Shown here in pieces: positions 9,268-16,426 of a stretch of DNA of 64,000 bases (within the stretch, counting starts at the first letter, position 1; the number at the start of each line of letters is the position of its first letter). Source of the DNA: Acinetobacter calcoaceticus. Lineage in GTDB: Bacteria; Pseudomonadota; Gammaproteobacteria; Pseudomonadales; Moraxellaceae. The notes below the pieces were generated by a model. That model saw nothing but the letters and a program-made list of their open reading frames with translations, searched no databases and was not told where the DNA came from. The stretch covers positions 1 to 64,000 of the forward strand of contig NZ_SLVJ01000008.1 in the NCBI RefSeq assembly GCF_004345325.1, written 5' to 3'. A program made the translations under genes and the position numbers.

Positions 9268-10409
9268 TGCTTTTTAAATTACATCCACAAACTCCTAAAT
9301 TTCGAGTTTTCGAGTTGTTAAATGAAGAGTTAATTTTTTTCTTACAGAAATCTATTAATCAGCAGAGATTTGGAAGACGTCTATTTAGCTATACTCCTGT
9401 TGGTAAAGCATGTTGGGAAAATTCTAAGGCAAATGATCTCACAGTAAAGAATGATTTAACTCGAGATAAATTTCAAAAGTTATTTGAAAATTTAAAGAGA
9501 GAGATAGAGACTAATCGTCAACAGTTGCATCGAGTGGTGATTGACAATCAAGATTTGTCATCATTTTTTTCAACACCTAACCCTGCTTTGTTAGGCTTTC
9601 TTCGACCGGAAACTTTTAAAGCATTTAAAGTGTTGGCTGCTCATTTGTATGGAGCTACTAAAGATTTGCAGCCAATCATTGATTCAGCTGGTGGAGCAAA
9701 TATTCATGGTCATTTTGAAGCTTTTCGTATAGATACTTTAAATGGAAATATTTGTAAGGCCTGTGGTATGGAAAAGCTTGCACCATTTAGAGCAAATATT
9801 GGTATAGAGAATCAATGGCGAGCAGATTACGATCATCAATTATGCAAATCTAAATATCCATTATTTGCAGTTCATCCTGATAATTTAATCCCACTATGTG
9901 ATGTATGTAATCAAGATGCAAAAAAAGCAAAAGATTTATTTGTGGCGGAAGATACAAGTCTTAGATATAGCTTCTATGCATTTACTGAAGAAGCTCATAG
10001 TTATGTCTTATTAGAAATTGAAAACTTAAGAGATCCTAGTCCTAGTGTTAAAGTTAATTGGAATACTAGTGATAGTATTTTGATTAATAAATTAGATACT
10101 TGGGATAATATTTATGAAATAAAAAATAGAGTTGAAGGTGAGTTCTGTAATTTAGAGCAAATTATACAAAATGAAATTCAGCCTGAAGACTATACTGAAT
10201 TTGAGCGTGAAGTGAATCGGAAAACTAGAGATATTTCAGATACAACTCTTAAGAGTAAATCTTGGGCATACTGGTATCATAAATTTTTTTGTAAATTGAA
10301 TGCAATTCATAAAGATGATAAAGAAGCTTTTTGGGAAAGGAGTAGATTTGGTCAACTGATAGCTATGGATGGTGTGGAATATATTTTATCGACTCAAGTA
10401 ACATCTTAA
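9267..10409 (+). CDS. HNH-type nuclease, PtuB-like partner of the ATPase
   Basis: A 380-residue protein with a zinc-supported HNH/DH core: ICKACG near residue 163, then YDHQL near 189, then NLIPLCDVCN near 208-215. These are the CxxC...DH...CxxC residues of beta-beta-alpha-metal nucleases such as PtuB. The N-terminal 150 residues and C-terminal 150 residues have no motif I recognise, and the protein is longer than many PtuB-like proteins. It starts where the ATPase ends and is followed by two terminators, so it closes the operon. It probably cuts or nicks DNA when released or activated by the ATPase; this comes from family knowledge. Confidence 0.72.
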   Translation: MLFKLHPQTPKFRVFELLNEELIFFLQKSINQQRFGRRLFSYTPVGKACWENSKANDLTVKNDLTRDKFQKLFENLKREIETNRQQLHRVVIDNQDLSSFFSTPNPALLGFLRPETFKAFKVLAAHLYGATKDLQPIIDSAGGANIHGHFEAFRIDTLNGNICKACGMEKLAPFRANIGIENQWRADYDHQLCKSKYPLFAVHPDNLIPLCDVCNQDAKKAKDLFVAEDTSLRYSFYAFTEEAHSYVLLEIENLRDPSPSVKVNWNTSDSILINKLDTWDNIYEIKNRVEGEFCNLEQIIQNEIQPEDYTEFEREVNRKTRDISDTTLKSKSWAYWYHKFFCKLNAIHKDDKEAFWERSRFGQLIAMDGVEYILSTQVTS

Positions 10410-10465
10410 TTAGATTGGCGATGTGTTATCCATAATATGTTGGAATTTTAAATCTGTTCTAATTC

Positions 10466-10498
10466 AAAAAAGCTCATATATCTAGATGGGCTTTTTTT
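10466..10498 (+). terminator. Intrinsic terminator of the hsd-ATPase-HNH operon
   Basis: The arms AAAAAGCTCAT and ATGGGCTTTTT pair with one G-U and are followed by a run of seven T, 57 bp after the HNH gene stop. This marks the end of the restriction operon. Confidence 0.8.
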
Positions 10499-10521
10499 AA
10501 GGAAATTTTATGTACTGTAAC

Positions 10522-10556
10522 AAAAAAATAGAGCCATTAGGCTCTATTTTTTTTTT
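10522..10556. terminator. Second, near-perfect bidirectional terminator
   Basis: AAAAAAATAGAGCC, loop ATTA, then GGCTCTATTTTTTT, with a long T tract on the + strand and an A tract upstream. It can therefore act on either strand. It backs up the terminator at 10466. Confidence 0.8.
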
Positions 10557-10740
10557 GAATTAATGTAGCTGATGGAATTTGTAACAATCTCGTAATATGT
10601 GTCAAAAATCTCGCATTATCTGTCATTCACTGGCGCTTTGGCGGTTTTTTAGAATCCCCCCCAACCTGAATGCTAATCAATTAAGCAAGGACCCATAATA
10701 AAATCCAATTTAAATAACTGATTTTTATACAATTGTTTAA
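10557..10740. other. Gene-free spacer after the defence operon
   Basis: No ORF is supported. A short direct repetition of TGTCA around 10600-10625 looks like the end of a degraded mobile element, but no partner end or transposase was found. Confidence 0.25.
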
Positions 10741-10870
10741 ATCCTCCCCAACCCTCCTTTTTCTAAGGAGGGAGCGTTGCGTATCAAGTTATATTTTGAT
10801 TTCAAAATATTTTTTCTCGTTGCACTCGCTCTCCTGCGCAAGAGGTTGGATTCAGGCTGAAAGCCTTTGG
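10741..10870. repeat. Dispersed intergenic repeat, copy 1
   Basis: It contains a hairpin (CCTCCTT..AAGGAGG at about 10753-10773), then GCGTTGCGTATC, and downstream the 20-bp stretch 10848-10867 starting GGATTCAGGCTGAAAG. The same two modules occur at 40410-40470, where the 20-bp stretch is identical but the hairpin module lies in the opposite orientation relative to it. It sits between the convergent ends of the HNH gene and mobA. It is probably a small non-autonomous or REP-like element of this genome. Confidence 0.6.
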
Positions 10871-10946
10871 CAACGATGAGCCATATATGGCGTAAGAGGG
10901 AGATATGATGCTGATACAGTTCTTATTACTTAGGCTATTTTCTAGC

Positions 10947-11624
10947 CTAGCGAATTGACTGCAGCGACTGGTATTGCTGTAACTCATCTATGCCATTGAT
11001 GCTATGGAAAATCAGTGCTGGATTTTCGATCTCCAAGGCCACCGCATGCAGGGCTTGGAAGCAAGCTTTTAAACTGCGCTGGGCGGCATTGGGTTGTTGT
11101 AAATGTTTTATGAGCATCGGGAGGCTGCTACGCTTGGCAAGGCAAAATGGATACAATGCCGATTGGTTGATCGATAGATAGGCCAACTGCGCTGTGGGCA
11201 CAGCAATCAAGCATTGATGTAATTGTGATAAGACCTGTTCCGGAATGTAGGTCACGTCACATGGAACAAATAAGATATAGTCGGCTTGACTGTGCGTCCA
11301 GGCACTTTTCATTCCCATCAATGGTCCTATAAAGCCAGCTTGATCATCGACAAAGCATCTGATGTTGGCGATTAACTGACGATAATAACTGTGGTCACGA
11401 TGGCTGTTGACCCAAACCTGTGCAACCTGTTGCTGTAACTGTTGATAAATCTTCAGCAACTGAATTTGTGCATCAAAACGCTGCAATAATTTGTTGATTC
11501 CATTCATTCGCCTTGCCTGCCCACCCGCCAAGATCACCAGATCGGTGCTGGGATACAGTCCTTGGGTATTGCTGCTGGATTGTCGCTGTGGTGTGGTTGT
11601 ATTTTGTTCAATGCTGGTGATCAT
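10947..11624 (-). CDS. mobA: Molybdenum cofactor guanylyltransferase
   Basis: A 225-residue MobA-like nucleotidyltransferase. The N-terminal nucleotide-binding loop LAGGQARRMNG is followed by K. A central GFIGPLMGMKSAW matches the GPLAGI-type motif, and a metal-binding FVPCDVTYIP follows. It transfers GMP to molybdopterin to make the guanine dinucleotide form used by NasA-type nitrate reductases. It is the last gene of the nitrate operon, 180 bp after nasA, so a dedicated cofactor supply is likely. I chose the ATG at 11624; a GTG at 11630 lies closer to the GGGAG ribosome site and is possible. Confidence 0.85.
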   Translation of the reverse strand: MITSIEQNTTTPQRQSSSNTQGLYPSTDLVILAGGQARRMNGINKLLQRFDAQIQLLKIYQQLQQQVAQVWVNSHRDHSYYRQLIANIRCFVDDQAGFIGPLMGMKSAWTHSQADYILFVPCDVTYIPEQVLSQLHQCLIAVPTAQLAYLSINQSALYPFCLAKRSSLPMLIKHLQQPNAAQRSLKACFQALHAVALEIENPALIFHSINGIDELQQYQSLQSIR

Positions 11625-11804
11625 GTGCACGATGCTCCCTGCTGCTTTTCATTGTTGTTATTTGTGATTGTTGTTCGCATATGGCGATCTGGGTCAGCCT
11701 GTTTGGCGCAATCTTATTTGGATGATGACTGCTTGCTGAGCCTGAGTATATGCAATTCTTAGACCGATCTGCGCCACAATCCATATTCCACATGCCCGTT
11801 CAGA

Positions 11805-14588
11805 TCAGACCACTGCTGATTGTGCAGATGCTGTAGTTGCTGCTGATGCTACTGTGTCCTCCAATTGACACATTTTAATCAAGCCGCGAATTTCAGGGAG
11901 GCAAGAACCACAATTCCCACCGACTTTTAAACACGCAGTCACTTGTTTTTCATCTTGAAGTTGCTGCGTTCTGATCGCTTCAACTATGCGTTGCTTGCCG
12001 ACTTTAAAACAGCTACACAGCAATGGCCCATCTGCTGCTTGTGCCGTCATGGCAGCCCCTGCCAATAAGGCCTTACGATGTTGTGCACTGAGGCGCTGAC
12101 GCTTAAACAATCCTGCCAACCATGCCCGATCAGGGAGCAATTCAGGCGCTGCAATATACAGACACGCCATCAGTTGGTGCTGCTGCAAGATCACGATATG
12201 AACAATCTGTGCCGATGGGTCATCGAGATTTAACCATTCATAACTTTCATCTTCAAATTGGAGTAACTGTTTAATGGTTGCACGGAGCTGATGCAGTGGA
12301 CGCCGATCTGCCAATTCATAGCGCGTGGCATGCGCGGTGGTGATTTTATTCCACCACACGCTTTGCTGTATCAAGTGCTGCGCCCTGTGCTCATAGCCAT
12401 GACGCAAATACAGCACCGCTTGCCATTCGCTATAAAACGCCTGAATTGAAACCGGGGTGTGTTTAAATTCAGGTTCGCCCGAAATTGGATCAACGACCGG
12501 ATTGACCACCTTGCCAATCCGCGCATCCGAAGCAAATTGATCACTCCAATGGATCGGGACAAAAACCTGACCACGGCGTATGCCATCACTGAGTTTAAGT
12601 CGATAAATCGCACTGCCCCATGTCGAGGTCAGTCTGATCAAGCCATGCTCCTGAACCGCGTATTTCAGGGCATCCAAAGGATGGATTTCACATTCGGCCA
12701 CAGCACGATGTTGACTTAAATTGGCGGATAATCCTGTTCGCGTCATGCTATGCCACTGATCACGCAGTCGCCCCGTATTTAAGATCAATGGATAAGTGTC
12801 CGTGCGCGGATGCTTTGGATCGGCTGCGACAGTGGCGATAAATCTGGCTTTGCCATCGGCATGACTAAATTGACCGTGCTGAAATAACTGTGCCACCTGG
12901 TTCGGTTGCTGATCCTGCTGCCAAACCGGCCACTGGATCGGGGCCAGATTTTGGTATTGCGCCAGACTCAAATCACGCAGTCCAGCCAAATTAAAATAGC
13001 GAAAATGCGCTACCTGCTGCCGTTGGTTGAGATCGCTGTTTTGCTCACAGGACAATCGCGCATGCTCCACAAAGATCTGATGGCTATTTTCAAAATCAAA
13101 ACCCTGAAAACCCAGCCGTTTCGCCACCTGACACAGTGCCCACCAATCGGCTTTGGCCGCTCCAGCCGCAGCCATAAAAGCCCGTTGTCTAGAGATACGC
13201 CGCTCGGAATTGGTCACCGTGCCCTCCTTTTCCCCCCATGCCAAGGCAGGCAATAACACATCCGCATAGGCGCTGCTATCGGTGTCTTGGCAGACCTCAG
13301 AAACCACCACATATTCGCATTGTGCCAAGGCTCGTTTCACTTGCTCTGCATCGGGAAGACTGACCACCGGATTGGTGGCCATGATCCACAGAAATTTGAT
13401 CTGCTTTGCCTCTACTGCTTGAAACAAGTCCACCGCCTTCAAGCCCGCTTTTGAGGCAATATGTGGACTTTGCCAAAAATTTTGCACCAATTGACGGTGC
13501 TCTGGATTTTCAAGTGCCAGATGGGCCGCCAACATATTGGCCAGTCCCCCCACCTCACGCCCACCCATGGCATTGGGTTGGCCGGTCATTGAAAATGGTG
13601 CTGACCCCGGTTTGCCGATTTTGCCACTGAGCAGATGACAATTGATGATGCTATTGACCTTGTCCACGCCTTGCGATGATTGATTCACGCCCATGGAAAA
13701 CAAGGTCATGACCTTTTCAGTCTGGGCAAACCGCTGATAAAACTGCTGCAATGCTTCAAGCGTAATCCCAGTACGCGCAGCCAGTTGTGTCAGATCCGCC
13801 TGCGCCGCACTGGCCGCTAAGGCGAGGCTCAAGTCTTGGGTATGCGTCGCAACAAAATCACGGTCGCTATAGCCATGTTGATGTAAATACTGCAATAACC
13901 CATTGAACAATGCCACATCCTGACCTGGCAAGATCGGCAAATGTAGATCTGCTGCTTCGCAAGTACTGGTATAGCGCGGATCGACCACCACCACAAACAG
14001 ACCACGTTCAGCCTTGGCCTGCATAATGCGTTGATAAAGCACTGGATGGCACCAAGCGGTATTGGAACCGACCAAGACCACCATCTGCGTCTGCTCAAAA
14101 TCCGTATAACTGGCAGGAACCAGATCTTCGCCAAAGGCACGATGATGTCCTGCCACCGCTGAGGACATACACAGTCTGGAATTGGTGTCGATATTGGCTG
14201 TGCCCAAATAGCCTTTGACGAATTTATTCACCACATAATAGTCTTCGGTCAATAACTGCCCCGACACATAAAAGGCAATGCTGTCGCGGCCATATTCTGC
14301 AATACAGTGTTGTAATTGCTGGCTCATCTGCTCAAGTGCCTGATCCCAACTGCAGGCTTGGCGCTGTGTACCGCGCCCAAGCATCGGCTGTAATACGCGC
14401 GTGGCAGGATCTAGGGTATCGGCCAAGTGACCGCCTTTGATACACAATTTGCCCAGATTGGCTGGATGCTGTGGATCGCCCACGATCTGCACTGCGCTCG
14501 CATCACCACGACTCGGATCACCACGACTCAGCCTGCTGCATTGAACCCCACAACCAACCCCACAATAGGGACATGTGCTTTGAATCAT
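11805..14588 (-). CDS. nasA: Assimilatory nitrate reductase, molybdenum catalytic subunit
   Basis: A 927-residue Mo-bisMGD oxidoreductase that reduces nitrate to nitrite in the cytoplasm. The N-terminal CPYCGVGCGV with a later GKLCIKGG binds a [4Fe-4S] cluster. The molybdopterin oxidoreductase and molydopterin dinucleotide-binding domains follow. A C-terminal BFD-like [2Fe-2S] domain (CSCFKVGKQ, then CLKVGGNCGSC) is typical of the assimilatory NasA type. No Tat or Sec signal is present. I start it at the ATG at 14588, eight bases after GAGG; a GTG at 14597 would overlap the upstream stop by four bases. It probably takes electrons from the oxidoreductase encoded just upstream. Confidence 0.93.
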   Translation of the reverse strand: MIQSTCPYCGVGCGVQCSRLSRGDPSRGDASAVQIVGDPQHPANLGKLCIKGGHLADTLDPATRVLQPMLGRGTQRQACSWDQALEQMSQQLQHCIAEYGRDSIAFYVSGQLLTEDYYVVNKFVKGYLGTANIDTNSRLCMSSAVAGHHRAFGEDLVPASYTDFEQTQMVVLVGSNTAWCHPVLYQRIMQAKAERGLFVVVVDPRYTSTCEAADLHLPILPGQDVALFNGLLQYLHQHGYSDRDFVATHTQDLSLALAASAAQADLTQLAARTGITLEALQQFYQRFAQTEKVMTLFSMGVNQSSQGVDKVNSIINCHLLSGKIGKPGSAPFSMTGQPNAMGGREVGGLANMLAAHLALENPEHRQLVQNFWQSPHIASKAGLKAVDLFQAVEAKQIKFLWIMATNPVVSLPDAEQVKRALAQCEYVVVSEVCQDTDSSAYADVLLPALAWGEKEGTVTNSERRISRQRAFMAAAGAAKADWWALCQVAKRLGFQGFDFENSHQIFVEHARLSCEQNSDLNQRQQVAHFRYFNLAGLRDLSLAQYQNLAPIQWPVWQQDQQPNQVAQLFQHGQFSHADGKARFIATVAADPKHPRTDTYPLILNTGRLRDQWHSMTRTGLSANLSQHRAVAECEIHPLDALKYAVQEHGLIRLTSTWGSAIYRLKLSDGIRRGQVFVPIHWSDQFASDARIGKVVNPVVDPISGEPEFKHTPVSIQAFYSEWQAVLYLRHGYEHRAQHLIQQSVWWNKITTAHATRYELADRRPLHQLRATIKQLLQFEDESYEWLNLDDPSAQIVHIVILQQHQLMACLYIAAPELLPDRAWLAGLFKRQRLSAQHRKALLAGAAMTAQAADGPLLCSCFKVGKQRIVEAIRTQQLQDEKQVTACLKVGGNCGSCLPEIRGLIKMCQLEDTVASAATTASAQSAVV

Positions 14589-14593
14589 CGCGA

Positions 14594-16426
14594 TCACCTC
14601 GCCTGTTTCATAGCAAAATCGCGCCCAAACAAAAGCTTATGTCGAATGGCCGTGATCGGGGTTTGATCCGCGATTAACTCGGCATACCATGCGCCATCTT
14701 CGGTATCGCCAAATAACACAGCGCCAATGACCCGATCCTGTTGTAGGATGATGCGCTTGTAAATCTGACGTTTTTCATCATTTAAAATAATATCCTCATG
14801 CGGCTCACTCGGATCAAACTGGCCTGCAGAGAACACTTCTACCCCACTGACCTTTAGCTGCGTCGGCATGGTCGGTGCTTTAAAACTCAGACTGCCATGC
14901 TCTGCCAGATGACTGGCACAAACAAAGGCCTGACCCCACAACGGTTCCACCAAACCATAGGTCTGACCACGATGTTGGATGCATTCCCCCACGGCGTAAA
15001 TACTGGGATCAAAACTCTGCATGGTGTCATTGACCAAGATCCCGCGCTCACAGGCCAAGCCTGCTGCTTGCGCTAAGTTGATCTCTGGACGTATCCCCAC
15101 TGCAAATACCACCATGTCTGCTGTCATCAACCCTCCATCCTTGAGCTGTACTTGGCGTACATGTCCAACCTCACCGAGTAGTGCTTGGGTCTGGGCTGAG
15201 GTCAAGATCTGGATGCCACGTTGTTCTAGGCTTTGCTGCAACATTTGACTGGCACGTTGATCCAGTTGCCGCTCCATGATCCGATCCATCAGATGGATCA
15301 CGGTCACCTGCATTCCTCTTTGGTGCAGCCCATAAGCGGCCTCCAAGCCCAATAAGCCACCACCAATCACCACTGCATGGCGACCCGAAGCACAGGATTG
15401 CAACATGCCTTGTACATCTTGGATATTTCGAAAGGGATACACCCCTTGCAGATCTGTTCCGGGCAGCGGTGGAATAAATGGCCGCGAACCGGTGGCCAAG
15501 ATCAGACGGTCATAGTCCAGCACACGACCCGATTGGGTATGCACTTGCTTGAGCGAACGCTTGATCTGTACAGCGACATCCCCTGCAATCAACTCGATGC
15601 CCTTCTCGCGATACCATGCTGGGTCATGCAACATAATGTCATCAAAATGCTTTTCGCCAGACAATAGCGGTGATAACAGGATGCGGTTGTAGTTGCCATG
15701 TGCTTCGGCGCCGATCACAGTAATCTGATAATGATGCGGTGCCATATCTAACACATCTTCTAGACAGCGCATCCCTGCCAGACCATTACCGATCAATACC
15801 AATTTTAAAGGTTGAGTGCTGCGTGTCGCCGCAGTCAGATAGGTCTTTTGTGGCTGCGGTCTGACCCACACTGTGCCTGCAACCACCTTGCAGGGATAAA
15901 CCAACAAATGTTGACTGGCATCTTCCAAACAACGTCCCGTCGCGAGACTAAAATGCTGCTTATACATCGGTGAAGCAACCACCCGTTCCCCTTGTAGATC
16001 CCCCAAAATCCCGCGTGACATTACACAGGCCTGACTAAAGGGATCTTGGTTACTCAGCGCATAGACCCGTTGTTCTTGCCCCACTCGAAACAAGGCCATC
16101 TGGGTCTGTGCAATCATGGCGGCCACACCGGTATTTTCCGTGATCTGATCCAATGCACAGACCTCCACCCATGCCGTGGGGTCGCTTACAGCACTGAAGT
16201 TTTCTGGTGCTAAGGTCTCAGGCGCTGAGGTATTGGGTAATGAGTTTTCAGCTGCTAGGATTTTAGGCGCTGAGGTTTTGGGTAGTGAGTTTTCAACTGC
16301 TAGGGTTTTAGGCGCTGAGGTTTTGGGTAGTGAGTTTTCAGCTGCTCGGGTTTTAGGCGCTGAAGCTTGAGCTGCTGAGGTTTTATGGCTAAAGCTGTGC
16401 GGGCTAAGCTCAGAGGACATTTTCAT
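14594..16426 (-). CDS. NirD-like domain fused to FAD/NAD(P)-dependent oxidoreductase
   Basis: A 610-residue fusion. Residues 1-75 are a low-complexity Pro/Ala/Thr/Ser-rich tail built of about 15-residue repeats. Residues about 85-195 are a NirD-type Rieske fold without cluster ligands (SRGILGDLQGERVVASP). From about 207 a NirB-like FAD/NAD(P) oxidoreductase follows, with LIGNGLAGMRCLE, an ATGSRPFIPP segment, VVIGGGLLGLEAA and IYAVGECIQH. It probably both completes NirB and passes reducing power to NasA. It overlaps nirB as ATGA and nasA follows at once. Free-standing NirD is absent from the operon, supporting the domain reading. The exact electron route is inference. Confidence 0.82.
   Translation of the reverse strand: MKMSSELSPHSFSHKTSAAQASAPKTRAAENSLPKTSAPKTLAVENSLPKTSAPKILAAENSLPNTSAPETLAPENFSAVSDPTAWVEVCALDQITENTGVAAMIAQTQMALFRVGQEQRVYALSNQDPFSQACVMSRGILGDLQGERVVASPMYKQHFSLATGRCLEDASQHLLVYPCKVVAGTVWVRPQPQKTYLTAATRSTQPLKLVLIGNGLAGMRCLEDVLDMAPHHYQITVIGAEAHGNYNRILLSPLLSGEKHFDDIMLHDPAWYREKGIELIAGDVAVQIKRSLKQVHTQSGRVLDYDRLILATGSRPFIPPLPGTDLQGVYPFRNIQDVQGMLQSCASGRHAVVIGGGLLGLEAAYGLHQRGMQVTVIHLMDRIMERQLDQRASQMLQQSLEQRGIQILTSAQTQALLGEVGHVRQVQLKDGGLMTADMVVFAVGIRPEINLAQAAGLACERGILVNDTMQSFDPSIYAVGECIQHRGQTYGLVEPLWGQAFVCASHLAEHGSLSFKAPTMPTQLKVSGVEVFSAGQFDPSEPHEDIILNDEKRQIYKRIILQQDRVIGAVLFGDTEDGAWYAELIADQTPITAIRHKLLFGRDFAMKQAR
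16199..16365. repeat. 45-bp tandem repeat inside the oxidoreductase gene
   Basis: About 3.7 copies of a 45-bp unit (16199-16243, 16244-16288, 16289-16333, partial from 16334) differ at few bases. Read on the - strand they encode a 15-residue repeat of the form SLPKTSAPKTLAVEN ahead of the NirD-like domain. The unit is a multiple of three, so copy-number change keeps the frame. Confidence 0.9.

Noticed and set aside
10595..10630. Insertion-sequence end
   Set aside because: Only a short TGTCA repetition; no matching opposite end or transposase within reach.
16199..16365. CRISPR-like regular repetition
   Set aside because: Units are contiguous 45-bp copies with no spacers and lie in frame inside a coding region.
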